Below, piece after piece: positions 42,702 to 56,775 of a DNA stretch of 64,000 nt (position 1 is its first letter; every line of letters starts with the position of its first letter). The notes under the pieces are model-generated. The model saw nothing but the letters and a program-made list of their open reading frames with translations, was not told the origin of the DNA and did no database searches. The DNA is from Acholoe squamosa. Taxonomy: Eukaryota > Annelida > Polychaeta > Phyllodocida > Polynoidae. Position numbers and translations under genes: made by a program. The stretch spans positions 78,340,570 through 78,404,569 of the forward strand of contig OX439046.1 in the NCBI GenBank assembly GCA_949317995.1. Direction: 5' to 3'.

Positions 42702-42796
42702 ACCATGTATCCTCAATAGCAGCATTATATACCACCTCAATCATTGTCAGACCCGGAGAAAACTATACATGGCACAACAACCTAATAAACAGGGAA

Positions 42797-43236
42797 TGCA
42801 CGGCATCAATACCAGGGCAGTAAAACAGAAGCTGGTGTAGAGTCGCTCACCTTAATGCACGGCATCAATACCAGGGCAGTAAAACAGAAGCTGGTGTAGA
42901 GTCGCTCACCTTAATGCACGGCATCAATACCAGGGCAGTAAAACAGAAGCTGGTGTAGAGTCGCTCACCTTAATGCACGGCATCAATACCAGGGCAGTAA
43001 AACAGAAGCTGGTATAGAGTCGCTCACCTTAATGCACGGCATCAATACCAGGGCAGTAAAACAGAAGCTGGTATAGAGTCGCTCACCTTAATGCATGGCA
43101 TCAATACCAGGGCAGTAAAACAGAAGCTGGTGTAGAGTCGCTCACCTTAATGCATGGCATCAATACCAGGGCAGTAAAACAGAAGCTGGTGTAGAGTCGC
43201 TCACCTTAATGCACGGTATCAATACCAGGGCAGTAA
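42797..43236 (+). repeat. 59-bp repeat, about 7.5 units in plus orientation
   Basis: Units with catcaataccagggcagtaa recur exactly every 59 bp from 42801 (42860, 42919, 42978, 43037, 43096, 43155, 43214). With the minus units at 42552-42678 they form a large inverted repeat whose arms could pair over more than 100 bp. Unlike the larger arrays, this unit has CpGs (gtcgctc, gcacgg). It ends in the last partial unit, just before a ctataaa word of no proven meaning. Confidence 0.95.
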
Positions 43237-44340
43237 TTTGGGGCTATAAAGTGGGGCATTTGTCAATAAGGCATCAAACACTCTGCAACCTTCACAGGGA
43301 AAGGCAAATCGCCTAAACCTATGGCACATAGCAGACTAAACCTGTATCTTCAACCAATGCTGATGTAAATAGAATATCAGGTAAGAGGGGGTTGAAAATA
43401 GTCCTACAGATGTACCTACAGAGATAGACAATGTGAAACCCTGAACCGGATTAAGTAGGGCACTTTAAGGGGCGCCTAAACCACACCAACAACAATAAAT
43501 CTCTGCTAAATTACCGCCAATAAACTTCCGCTAGTTCTCTAATTGGAGCAGGCTGTGATAGATAAAGAGAACCTCTGTCAACACAGATGCAGCACAACCC
43601 AAACAGTGCCTTCTGTAACAAGGGGGGAACTGTACATTGGGTGCAAGTATGTTTAACTGAGCAGTGTACTTAGCTTGGTTGAGGAATTTCAATGTTAGCT
43701 GCGAGCAATAGTTATATCATCTAGTTTTGATGTTCATAGAGGTTAAATTTAGCTGTGGGCAATAGTTACTTCAGGTAGTAGGGATGTTTATAGAGGAAAG
43801 TTGATGAAGGTTCCAGTCTTGTATTAATGATTTGTTACGAGAAACGTTGTTAATGGAAGTGAAATCCATCCTTCACCATGGTGCTCATTCTGACCACCTT
43901 ACCAGATTATAGTGGACATTGACACACTGACACATTCTCGGACATGTGGCGCTACTATACACACACCCTCAGTCCTCCAGGCACACTGTCTCAGATTAAC
44001 TTCTAATGGATTAAACAGCCTACGTCCCCCGTAAGTCAGCTGGTGATATTAATGCTGTCGGAATGGATAAGGGACTAATCAAGATTATAAACAGCACTCA
44101 GGGAGCTGATTCCACTTTGCCTCCTTTAGTGTTTCCCTCAGCATTCCTTCCCAATGCCTGCATGTGTTTATATATTGAAGGTTACTTTCCTACTCACATA
44201 TCTCAGCATATACTCAGCCACTACTTATCTCATGCAGGGTTGTTTACTGTGCTTCAGTTTAGCTTCCCCCATTCCCTTGCCTCCCTCTGTACCAATCTCC
44301 TGTCCCATCTCCACCTCCCTGTCCCCTTGTGTAATGTAAC
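43237..44340. other. Unique 1.1-kb stretch
   Basis: The longest unique stretch in the arrayed part of the window. A degenerate 54-bp duplication is visible: ttagctgcgagcaatagtt at 43695 and ttagctgtgggcaatagtt at 43749, each followed by a similar tagagg tail. An open frame of 100 codons begins at 44063 but runs into the next array and resembles no protein I know. No gene, RNA or promoter can be supported. Confidence 0.55.
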
Positions 44341-47300
44341 TAATCTAAACCTAGTACAGGCCTAAGTCATCCCTGCTTACCTCAGTACATATTCTATCTA
44401 ATCTAAAACCTGTACAAACCTAAGTCACCCCTGCTTACCTCAGTACATATTGTATCTACAAACCCAGTACAAGTCTCAGTCGTCCCTGCTTACCCCAGTA
44501 CATAATGTATCTACAAACCCAGTACAAATCTGAGTCGTCCCTGCTTACGCCAGTACATAATGTATCTACAAACCCAGTACAAGCCTGAGTTACCCCTCCT
44601 TACCCCAGTACATAATGTATCTACAAACCCAGTACAAGCCTGAGTCACCCCTGCTTACCCCAGTACATAATGTATCTGCAAACCTAGTACAAGCCTGAGT
44701 CACCCCTCCTTAACCCAGTACATAATGTATCTACAATTCTAGTACAAGCCTGAGTCACCCCTCCTTACCCCAGTACATATTTTATCTACAAACCTAGTAC
44801 AAGCCTGAGTCACCCCTCCTTAACCCAGTACATGATCTATCTACATACCCAGTACAAGCCTAAGTCACCCCTCCTTACCCCGGTACATAATGTATCTACA
44901 AACCCAGTACAAGCCTAAGTCACCCCTCCTTACCCCGGTACATAATGTATCTACAAACCCAGTACAAGCCTGAGTCTCCCCCCTTCTTACCCCAGTACAT
45001 AATGTATCTACAAACCCAGGACAAGCCTAAGTCATCCCTCTTTACCCCAGTACATAATGTATCTACAAACCCTGCACAAGCATGTGTCACCCCTGCTTAC
45101 CCCAGTACAAAATGTAACTACAAACCCAGTACAAGCCTGAGTCACTCCTGCTTACCCCAGTATATAATGTTTCTACAAACCCAGCACAAGCATGGGTTAC
45201 CCCTCCTTACCCCAGTACATAATGTATCTACAAACCCAGCACAAGCCTGTGTCATCCCTGCCTACCCCAGTACATAATGTATCTACAATTCTAGTACAAG
45301 CCTCCTGCTTACCTCAGTACATAATGTATCTACAAACCCAGTACAAGCCTGAGTCACCTTTCCTTACCCCAGTACATAATGTATCTACAAACCCTGCACA
45401 AGCCTGAGTCACCCCTCCTTACCCCAGTACATAATGTATCTGCAAACCCAGTACAAGCCTGAGTTACCCCTGCTTACCCCAGTACATAAAGTATTTCATC
45501 TAACCCCAGTACAAGCCTGAGTCACTCCTACTTACCCCAGTATATAATGTTTCTACAAACCCAGCACAAGCATGAGTTACCCCTCCTTACCCCGGTACAT
45601 AATGTATCTACAAACCCAGTACAAGCCTGAGTTACCCCTCCTTACCCCAGTACATAATGTATCTACAAACCCTGCACAAGCCTGAGTCACCCCTCCTTAC
45701 CCCAGTACATAATGTATCTACAAACCTTGCACAAGCCTGAGTCACCCCTCCTTACCCCAGTACATAATGTATCTGCAAACCCAGTACAAGCCTGAGTTAC
45801 CCCTGCTTACCCCAGTACATAAAGTATTTCATCTAACCCCAGCACAAGCCTGAGTCACTCCTACTTACCCCAGTACATAATGTATCTACAAACCCAGTAC
45901 AAGCCTAAGTCACCCCTCCTTACCCCAGTACATAATGTATCTACAAACCCAGTACAAGCCTGAGTCACTCCTACTTACCCCAGTACATAATGTATCTACA
46001 AACCCAGTACAAGCCTGAGTCACTCCTACTTACCCCAGTACATAATGTATCTACAAACCCAGCACAAGCCTGAGTCACCCCTCCTTACCCCAGTACATAA
46101 TGTATCTACAAACCCAGCACAAGCCTGAGTCACCCCTGCTTACCCCAGTACATAATGTATCTACAAACCCAGTACAAGCCTGAGTCACCCCTGCTTATCC
46201 CAGTACATAATGTATCTACAAACCCAGTACAAGCCTGAGTCACCCCTGCTTACCCCAGTACATAATGTATCTGCAAACCTAGTACAAGCCTGAGTCACCC
46301 CTGTTTACCCCAGTACATATTGTATCTACAAACCTAGTACAAGCCTGAGTCACCCCTCCTTAACCCAGTACATGATCTATCTACATACCCAGTACAAGCC
46401 TGAGTCTCCCCCCTTCTTACCCCAGTACATAATGTATCTACAAACCTAGGACAAGCCTAAGTCATCCCTCTTTACCCTAGTACATAATGTATCTACAAAC
46501 CCTGCACAAGCATGTGTCACCCCTGCTTACCCCAGTACAAAATGTATCTAAAAACCCAGGACAAGCCTGAGTCACCCCTCCTTACCCCAGTACATATTGT
46601 ATCTACAAACCCAGTACAAGCCTGAGTCACTCCTGCTTACCCCAGTACATAATGTATCTACAAACCCTGCACAAGCATGTGTCACCCCTGCTTACCCCAG
46701 TACAAAATGTAACTACAAACCCAGTACAAGCCTGAGTCACTCCTGCTTACCCCAGTATATAATGTTTCTACAAACCCAGCACAAGCATGAGTTACCCCTC
46801 CTTACCCTAGTACATAATGTATCTACAAACCCAGCACAAGCCTGAGTCACCCCTCCTTACCCCAGTACATAATGTATCTACAATTCTAGTACAAGCCTCC
46901 TGCTTACCCCAGTACATAATGTATCTACAAACCCAGCACAAGCCTGAGTTACCCCTCCTTACCCCAGAACATAATGTATCAACAAACCCAGCACAAGCCT
47001 GAGTCACCCCTCCTTACCCCGGTACATAATGTATCTACAAACCCAGTACAAGCCTGAGTTACCCCTCCTTACCCCAGTACATAATGTATCTACAAACCCT
47101 GCACAAGCCTGAGTCACCCCTCATTACCCCAGTACATAATGTATCTACAAACCTTGCACAAGCCTGAGTCACCCCTCCTTACCCCAGTACATAATGTATC
47201 TGCAAACCCAGTACAAGCCTGAGTTACCCCTGCTTACCCCAGTACATAAAGTATTTCATCTAACCCCAGTACAAGCCTGAGTCACTCCTACTTACCCCAG

Positions 47301-50300
47301 TATATAATGTTTCTACAAACCCAGCACAAGCATGAGTTACCCCTCCTTACCCCGGTACATAATGTATCTACAAAACCAGCACAAGCCTGAGTCACCCCTC
47401 CTTAACGCAGTACATAATGTATCTACAATTCTAGTACAAGCCTCCTGCTTACCCCAGTACATAATGAATCTAAAAACTCAGTACAAACCTGAGTCACTCC
47501 TGCTTACCCCAGTACATAATGTATCTACAAACCTAGCACAAGCCTGAGTCACCCCTGCTTACCCCAGTACATAATGTATCTGCAAACCCTGCACAAGCCT
47601 GAGTCACTCCTGCTTACCCCAATACATAATGTATCTACAAACCCAGTACAAGCCTGAGTCACTCCTACTTACCCCAGTACATAATGTATCTACAAACCCA
47701 GCACAAGCCTGAGTCACCCCTCCTTACCCCAGTACATAAGGTATCTACAAACCCAGCACAAGCCTGAGTCACCCCTGCTTACCCCAGTACATAATGTATC
47801 TACAAACCCAGTACAAGCCTGAGTCACCCCTGCTTACCCCAGTACATAATGTATCTGCAAACCTAGTACAAGCCTGAGTCACCCCTGTTTACCCCAGTAC
47901 ATATTGTATCTACAAACCTAGTACAAGCCTGAGTCACCCCTCCTTAACCCAGTACATGATCTATCTACATAACCAGTACAAGCCTGAGTCTCCCCCCTTC
48001 TTACCCCAGTACATAATGTATCTACAAACCCAGGACAAGCCTAAGTCATCCCTCTTTACCCTAGTACATAATGTATCTACAAATCCAGCACAAGCCTGAG
48101 TCACCCCTGCTTACCCCAGTACATAATGTATCTACAAACCCAGTACAAGCCTGAGTCACCCCTGCTTACCCCAGTACATAATGTATTTCATCTAACCCCA
48201 GTACAAGCCTGAGTCACTCCTCCTTACCCCAGTACATAATGTATCTACAAACCCAGTACAAGCCTGAGTTACCCCTCCTTACCCCAGTACATAATGTATC
48301 TACAAACCCAGCACAAGCCTGAGTCACCCCTCCTTACCCCAGTACATATTGTATCTACAAACCCAGCACAAGCCTGTGTCATCCCTGCCTACCCCAGTAC
48401 ATAATGTATCTACAATTCTAGTACAAGCCTTCTGCTTATCTCAGTACATAATGTATCTACAAACCCAGTACAAGCCTGAGTCACCCCTGCTTACCCCAGT
48501 ACATAAAGTATTTCATCTAACCCCAGTACAAGCCTGAGTTACTCCTACTTACCCCAGTATATAATGTTTCTACAAACCCAGCACAAGCATGAGTTACCCC
48601 TCCTTACCCCAGTACATAATGTATCTACAAACCCAGCACAAGCCTGAGTCACCCCTCCTTACTCCAGTACATAATGTATCTACAAACCCAGTACAAGCCT
48701 GAGTCACTCCTCCTTACCCCAGTACATAATGTATCTGCAAACCCAGTACAAGCCTGAGTCACCCCTGCTTACCCCAGTACATAATCTATCAACATACCCA
48801 GTACAAGCCTGAGTCACCCCTCCTTACCCCAGTACATAATGTATCTACAAACCCAGTACAAGCCTGAGTCACCCCTCCTTACCCCGGTACATAATGTATC
48901 TACAAACCTTGCACAAGCCTGAGTCACCCCTCCTTACCCCAGTAGATAATGTATCTGCAAACCCAGTACAAGCCTGAGTTACCCCTGCTTACCCCAGTAC
49001 ATAAAGTATTTCATCTAACCCCAGTACAAGCCTGAGTCACTCCTACTTACCCCAGTATATAATGTTTCTACAAACCCAGCACAAGCATGAGTTACCCCTC
49101 CTTACCCCGGTACATAATGTATCTACAAACCCAGCACAAGCCTGAGTCACCCCTCCTTAACGCAGTACATAATGTATCTACAATTCTAGTACAAGCCTCC
49201 TGCTTACCCCAGTACATAATGTATCTACAAACCCAGTACAAGCCTGAGTTACCCTTCCTTACCCCAGTACATAATGTATCTACAAACCCAGCACAAGCCT
49301 GAGTCACCTCTCCTTAACGCAGTACATAATGTATCTACAATTCTAGTACAAGCCTCCTGCTTACCCCAGTACATAATGTATCTACAAACCCAGTACAAGC
49401 CTGAGTCACCCCTGCTTACCCCAGTACATATTGTATCTACAAACCCAGTACAAGCCTGAGTCACTCTTACTTACCCCAGTACATAATGTATCTACAAACC
49501 CAGTACAAGCCTGAGTCACCCCTGCTTACCCCAGTACATAATGTATCTACAAACCCAGTACAAGCCTGAGTCACCCCTGCTTACCCCAGTACATAATGTA
49601 TTTACAAACCCAGTACAAGCCTGAGTCACTCCTCCTTACCCCAGTACATAATGTATTTACAAACCCAGTACAAGCCTGAGTCACCCCCCCCTTACCCCAG
49701 TACATAATGTATCTATAAACCCAGCACAAGCCTGAGTCACCCCTGCTTACCCCAGTACATAATGTATTTACAAACCCAGTACAAGCCTGAGTCACCCCTC
49801 CTTACCCCAGTACATAATGTATCTATAAACCCAGCACAAGCCTGAGTCACCCCTGCTGACCCCAGTACATAATGTATTTCATCTAACCCCAGTACAAGCC
49901 TGAGTCACTCCTACTTACCCCAGTACATAATGTATCTACAAACCCAGCACAAGCCTGAGTCACTCCTACTTACCCCAGTACATAATGTATCTACAAACCT
50001 AGTACAAGCCTGAGTCACCCCTGCTTACCCCAGTACATAATGTATCTACAAACCCAGTACAAGCCTGAGTCACCCCTCCTTACCCCAGTACATATTGTAT
50101 CTACAAACCCAGCACAAGCCTGAGTCACCCCTGCTTGCCCCAGTACATAATGTATCTGCAAACCTAGTACAAGCCTGAGTCACCCTGTTTACCCCAGTAC
50201 ATATTGTATCTACAAACCTAGTACAAGCCTGAGTCACCCCTCCTTAACCCAGTACATGATCTATCCACATACCCAGTACAAGCCTGAGTCTCCCCCCTTC

Positions 50301-53300
50301 TTACCCCAGTACATAATGTATCTACAAACCCAGGACAAGCCTAAGTCATCCCTCTTTACCCTAGTACATAATGTATCTACAAACCCTGCACAAGCATGTG
50401 TCACCCCTGCTTACCCCAGTACAAAATGTATCTACAAACCCATTACAAGCCTGAGTCACCCCTCCTTACCCCAGTACATATTGTATCTACAAACCCAGTA
50501 CAAGCCTGAATCACTCCTGCTTACCCCAGTACATAATGTATCTACAAACCCTGCACAAGCATGTGTCACCCCTGCTTACCCCAGTACAAAATGTAACTAC
50601 AAACCCAGTACAAGCCTGAGTCACTCCTGCTTACCCCAGTATATAATGTTTCTACAAACCCAGCACAAGCATGAGTTACCCCTCCTTACCCCAGTACATA
50701 ATGTATCTACAAACCCAGTACAAGCCTGAGTCACTCCTTCTTAACGCAGTACATAATGTATCTACAATTCTAGTACAAGCCTCCTGCTTACCCCAGTACA
50801 TAATGTATCTACAAACCCAGTACAAGCCTGAGTCACCCCTGCTTACCCCAGTACATAATGTATCTACAAACGCAGTACAAGCCTGAGTTACCCCTCCTTA
50901 CCCCAGTACATAATGTATCTACAAACCCAGTACAAGCCTGAGTTACCCCTCCTTACCCCAGTACATAATCTATCTACAAACCTTGCACAAGCCTGAGTCA
51001 CCCCTCCTTACCGCAGTACATAATGTATCTGCAAACCCAGTACAAGCCTGAGTCACCCCTCCTTAACCCAGTACATGATCTATCTACATACCCAGTACAA
51101 GCCTGAGTCTCCCCCCTTCTTACCCCAGTACATAATGTATCTACAAACCCAGGACAAGCCTAAGTCATCCCTCTTTACCCTAGTACATAATGTATCTACA
51201 AACCCTGCACAAGCATGTGTCACCCCTGCTTACCCCAGTACAAAATGTATCTACAAACCCAGGACAAGCCTGAGTCACCCCTCCTTACCCCAGTACATAA
51301 TGCATCTACAAACCTAGGACAAGCCTGAGTCACCCCTCCTTACCCCAGTACATAATGCATCTACAAACCTCGGACAAGCCTGAGTCACCCCTCCTTACCC
51401 CAGTACATAATGCATCTACAAACCTCGGACAAGCCTGAGTCACCCCTCCTTACCCCAGTACATAATGTATCTACAAACCCAGTACAAGCCTGAGTTACCC
51501 CTCCTTACCCCAGTACATAATCTATCTACAAACCTTGCACAAGCCTGAGTCACCCCTCCTTACCGCAGTACATAATGTATCTGCAAACCCAGTACAAGCC
51601 TGAGTCACTCCTACTTACCCCAGTACATAATGTATCTGCAAACCCAGTACAAGCCTCAGTTACCCCTGCTTACCCCAGTACATAAAGTATTTCATCTAAC
51701 CCCAGTACAAGCCTGAGTCACTCCTACTTACCCCAGTATATAATGTTTCTACAAACCCAGCACAAGCATGAGTTACCCCTCCTTACCCTAGTACATAATG
51801 TATCTACAAACCCAGTACAAGCCTGAGTCACTCCTCCTTACCCCAGTACATAATGTATCTGCAAACCCAGTACAAGCCTGAGTCACCCCTGCTTACCCCA
51901 GTACATAATCTATCAACATACCCAGTACAAGCCTGAGTCACCCCTCCTTACCCCAGTACATAATGTATCTACAAACCCAGTACAAGCCTGAGTCACCCCT
52001 CCTTACCCCGGTACATAATGTATCTACAAACCCTGCACAAGCCTGAGTCACCCCTCCTTACCCCATTACATAATGTATCTACAAACCCAGTACAAGCCTG
52101 AGTCACCCCTCCTTACCACGGTAAATAATGTATCTACAAACCTTGCACAAGCCTGAGTCACCCCTTCTTACCCCAGTACATAATGTATCTGCAAACCCAG
52201 TACAAGCCTGAGTTACCCCTGCTTACCCCAGTACATAAAGTATTTCATCTAACCCCAGTACAAGCCTGAGTCACTCCTACTTACCCCAGTATATAATGTT
52301 TCTACAAACCCAGCACAAGCATGAGTTACCCCTCCTTACCCCGGTACATAATGTATGTACAAACTCAGTACAAACCTGAGTCACTCCTGCTTACCCCAGT
52401 ACATAATGTATCTATAAACCCAGCACAAGCCTGAGTCACCCCTGCTTACCCCAGTACATAATGTATTTCATCTAACCCCAGTACAAGCCTGAGTCACTCC
52501 TACTTACCCCAGTACATAATGTATCTACAAACCCAGTACAAGCCAGAGTCACTCCTACTTACCCCAGTACATAATGTATCTACAAACCTAGTACAAGCCT
52601 GAGTCACCCCTGCTTACCCCAGTATATAATGTATTTACAAACCCAGTACAAGCCTGAGTCACCCCTCCTTACCCCAGTACATAATGTATCTACAAACCCA
52701 GCACAAGCCTGAGTCACCCCTGCTTACCCCAGTACATAATGTATCTACAAACCCAGTACAAGCCTGAGTCACCCTTGCTTGCCCCAGTACATAATGTATC
52801 TGCAAACCTAGTACAAGCCTGAGTCACCCCTGTTTACCCCAGTACATATTGTATCTACAAACCTAGTACAAGCCTGAGTCACCCCTCCTTAACCCAGTAC
52901 ATGATCTATCTACATACCCAGTACAAGCCTGAGTCTCCCCCCTTCTTACCCCAGTACATAATGTATCTACAAACCCAGGACAAGCCTAAGTCATCCCTCT
53001 TTACCCTAGTACATAATGTATCTACAAACCCTGCACAAGCATGTGTCACCCCTGCTTACCCCAGTACAAAATGTATCTACAAACCCAGGACAAGCCTGAG
53101 TCACCCCTCCTTACCCCAGTACATAATGCATCTACAAACCTAGGACAAGCCTGAGTCACCCCTCCTTACCCCAGTACATAATGCATCTATAAACCTCGGA
53201 CAAGCCTGAGTCACCCCTCCTTACCCCAGTACATAATGCATCTACAAACCTCGGACAAGCCTGTGTCATCCCTCCTTACCCCAGTACATAATGTATCTAC

Positions 53301-53414
53301 AAACCCAGTACAAGCATGTGTCATCCCTCCTTACCCCAGTACATTATGTAACTACAAACCCAGTACAAGCCTGAGTAACTCCTGCTTACCCAAGTACATA
53401 TTGTATCTACAAAC
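44341..53414. repeat. 55-bp minisatellite, about 165 units
   Basis: The unit contains ccccagtacataatgtatct, acaaacccag and then acaagcctgagtcacccct. Standard spacing is 55 bp (for example 48841 to 48896). Variants include cagcac for cagtac, a shortened unit with attctagtacaagcctcc, and a unit with agtatttcatctaacccc. The rare unit with gagtctccccccttctt occurs at about 44971, 46401, 47985, 50285, 51104 and 52930, always with the same neighbours, so blocks of 0.8 to 2.3 kb have been duplicated. The 51075-51317 and 52901-53143 segments translate identically, 1826 bp apart. Open frames are incidental. Confidence 0.96.
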
Positions 53415-55805
53415 ATTGCAACACATACAGATAGGGCCCCACTGCTGACAACTTCAACCTTGCAGCACACACAGATAGGCCCCACTGCTGACAACTTCAA
53501 CCTTGCAGCACACACAGATAGGGCCCCACTGCTGACAACTTCAACCTTGCAGCACACACAGATAGGGCCCCACTGCTGACAACTTCAACTTTGCAGCACA
53601 CACAGATAGGGCCCCACTGCTGACAATTTCAACTTTGCAGCACACACAGATAGGCCCCACTGCTGACAACTTCAACTTTGCAGCACACACAGATAGGCCC
53701 CACTGCTGACAACTTCAACCTTGCAGCACACACAGATAGGGCCCCACTGCTGACAACTTCAACTTTGCAGCACACACAGATAGGGCCCCACTGCTGACAA
53801 CTTCAACTTTGCAGCACACACAGATAGGGCCCCACTGCTGACAACTTCAACCTTGCAGCACACACAGATAGGGCCCCACTGCTGACAACTTCAACTTTGC
53901 AGCACACACAGATAGGGCCCCACTGCTGACAACTTCAACCTTGCAGCACACACAGATAGGGCCCCACTGCTGACAACTTCAACTTTGCAGCACACACAGA
54001 TAGGCCCCACTGCTGACAACTTCAACTTTGCAGCACACACAGATAGGGCCCCACTGCTGACAACTTCAACTTTGCAGCACACACAGATAGGGCCCCACTG
54101 CTGACAACTTCAACTTTGCAGCACACACAGATAGGCCCCACTGCTGACAACTTCAACCTTGCAGCACACACAGATAGGGCCCCACTGCTGACAACTTCAA
54201 CTTTGCAGCACACACAGATAGGGCCCCACTGCTGACAACTTCAACCTTGCAGCACACACAGATAGGGCCCCACTGCTGACAACTTCAACTTTGCAGCACA
54301 CACAGATAGGGCCCCACTGCTGACAACTTCAACTTTGCAGCACACACAGATAGGGCCCCACTGCTGACAACTTCAACTTTGCAGCACACACAGATAGGGC
54401 CCCACTGCTGACAACTTCAACTTTGCAGCACACACAGATAGGGCCCCACTGCTGACAACTTCAACTTTGCAGCACACACAGATAGGGCCCCACTGCTGAC
54501 AACTTCAACTTTGCAGCACACACAGATAGGGCCCCACTGCTGACAACTTCAACTTTGCAGCACACACAGATAGGGCCCCACTGCTGACAACTTCAACTTT
54601 GCAGCACACACAGATAGGGCCCCACTGCTGACAACTTCAACCTTGCAGCACACACAGATAGGCCCCACTGCTGACAACTTCAACCTTGCAGCACACACAG
54701 ATAGGGCCCCACTGCTGACAACTTCAACCTTGCAGCACACACAGATAGGGCCCCACTGCTGACAACTTCAACCTTGCAGCACACACAGATAGGGCCCCAC
54801 TGCTGACAACTTCAACCTTGCAGCACACACAGATAGGGCCCCACTGCTGACAACTTCAACTTTGCAGCACACACAGATAGGGCCCCACTGCTCCCAACTT
54901 CAACTTTGCAGCACACACAGATAGGGCCCCACTGCTCCCAACTTCAACCTTGCAGCACACACAGATAGGCCCCCTTGCTGACAACTTCAACTTTGCAGCA
55001 CACACAGATAGGGCCCCACTGCTGACAACTTCAACCTTGCAGCACACACAGATAGGGCCCCACTGCTCCCAACTTCAACCTTGCAGCACACACAGATAGG
55101 CCCCACTGCTGACAACTTCAACTTTGCAGCACACACAGATAGGGCCCCACTGCTCCCAACTTCAACCTTGCAGCACACACAGATAGGCCCCACTGCTGAC
55201 AACTTCAACTTTGCAGCACACACAGATAGGCCCCACTGCTGACAACTTCAACCTTGCAGCACACACAGATAGGGCCCCACTGCTCCCAACTTCAACCTTG
55301 CAGCACACACAGATAGGCCCCACTGCTGACAACTTCAACTTTGCAGCACACACAGATAGGGCCCCACTGCTGACAACTTCAACTTTGCAGCACACACAGA
55401 TAGGCCCCACTGCTGACAACTTCAACCTTGCAGCACACACAGATAGGGCCCCACTGCTGACAACTTCAACTTTGCAGCACACACAGATAGGGCCCCACTG
55501 CTGACAACTTCAACTTTGCAGCACACACAGATAGGGCCCCACTGCTGACAACTTCAACTTTGCAGCACACACAGATAGGGCCCCACTGCTCCCAACTTCA
55601 ACCTTGCAGCACACACAGATAGGGCCCCACTGCTCCCAACTTCAACCTTGCAGCACACACAGATAGGGCCCCACTGCTGACAACTTCAACTTTGCAGCAC
55701 ACACAGATAGGGCCCCACTGCTCCCAACTTCAACATTGCAGCACACACAGATAGGACCCCACTGCTGACAACATTTCAGCACACACAGATAGGGCCCCAC
55801 TGCTG
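53415..55805. repeat. 44/45-bp minisatellite, about 53 units
   Basis: The unit consists of cagcacacacagatagggcc, ccactgctgacaacttcaac and cttg. A single-base g deletion (ataggcccc) gives the 44-bp form. A second variant, ctgctcccaac for ctgctgacaac, is confined to about 54890-55740, which marks local homogenisation. The array joins the 55-bp array directly, the last acaaacattgca serving as the first cagcac unit. Confidence 0.96.
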
Positions 55806-56140
55806 TCATCCCATCACAGATTACACATGTGATGTAAAATGTCATGGTAGAAATAAACACCCGAAATAAGGATCTAGCCTGAAGACGGTACATAAATTAT
55901 ACCAACACCCTGCTATTCTGAAGATCATCTTCCATCCTATGTACTACTTTCAACATGATATTCTGAAGTCAAAAATAAATTTAATGAACTTCATCCTCTG
56001 TTTAAGAAACCATCTTCTAAACCATCCTAAATGATACCAACCCACTGAAAAAGACATCTTCTTCTACAATATACACCATGATACAAACAAGATCCGCTCT
56101 TCTCACTTTTACAGACAGCATACTATTGTAGAAATGTATC
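55806..56140. other. Unique A+T-rich stretch
   Basis: About 330 bp without clear repeats, genes or RNA signals. A 7-bp inverted repeat (catcaca and tgtgatg) sits near its left end. Confidence 0.5.
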
Positions 56141-56276
56141 CATGTTGCAGCTATCTAACACTTCACTATGGGCATGTTGCAGCTATCTCACACTTCACTA
56201 TGGGCATGTTGCAGCTATCTAACACTTCACTATGGGCATGTTGCTGCTATCTAACACTTCACTATGGGCATGTTGC
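56141..56276. repeat. 32-bp tandem repeat, about 4.3 copies
   Basis: catgttgcagctatctaaca followed by cttcactatggg is repeated four times with few changes (tctcac, ttgctgc), then a partial fifth copy. Confidence 0.92.
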
Positions 56277-56775
56277 CACTTTGATTAGTAAGGGCAGGAA
56301 GAGGGTTCTGTTAACAGTGAGGCTAAAGGTGGAGTGAATACCTGTCCCAAATGGTCCTTCTTTAATTCACTCAATACAATTCTCCTACTTGTTCAGAAAT
56401 GTTCTTTATTTCGTCCATAAAAAGCAGAAACCTGTAAAAAGCCCCTTTCGCCCAATCAGCATTCGCATTGTGAACCCCCTTAGCACCCAGTCGCTCAACC
56501 TGAAAACTTGCATTAAAATCACTTTTAGCCTTTAACAATGAATGTCTGTTCACCCCTCTCTCCTCCTCCACACAAATCCCCTCCTCTATTGGGCCTGGGT
56601 TTTTTCACCATTTATTTCTCGTTTCTTTTTAATCCTTTTGCTTTTTGGCCGGCAGTAACACTATCCTCTGACATTCTCGTTAAAGGTCACGTTGACGAGC
56701 GTCTCAATCTCCTAACAGAAATCCCACTCTCGAAACAGATGTTTCCCTCAGAAGTAGATAAGTTAGTTCAGAACA
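56277..56775. other. Unique stretch between small arrays
   Basis: About 500 bp of unique sequence. Open frames of 66 codons (minus, 56371-56571) and 87 codons (plus, 56538-56801) exist, but neither has a recognisable domain, and the plus one runs into the 27-bp array. No gene is called. Confidence 0.5.

Noticed and set aside
43244-43250. TATA box (ctataaa) after the 59-bp array
   Set aside because: A single short match with no downstream gene.
44063-44365. 100-codon open frame in the unique 1.1-kb stretch
   Set aside because: It runs into the 55-bp array, has no recognisable domain and shows no splice or promoter support.
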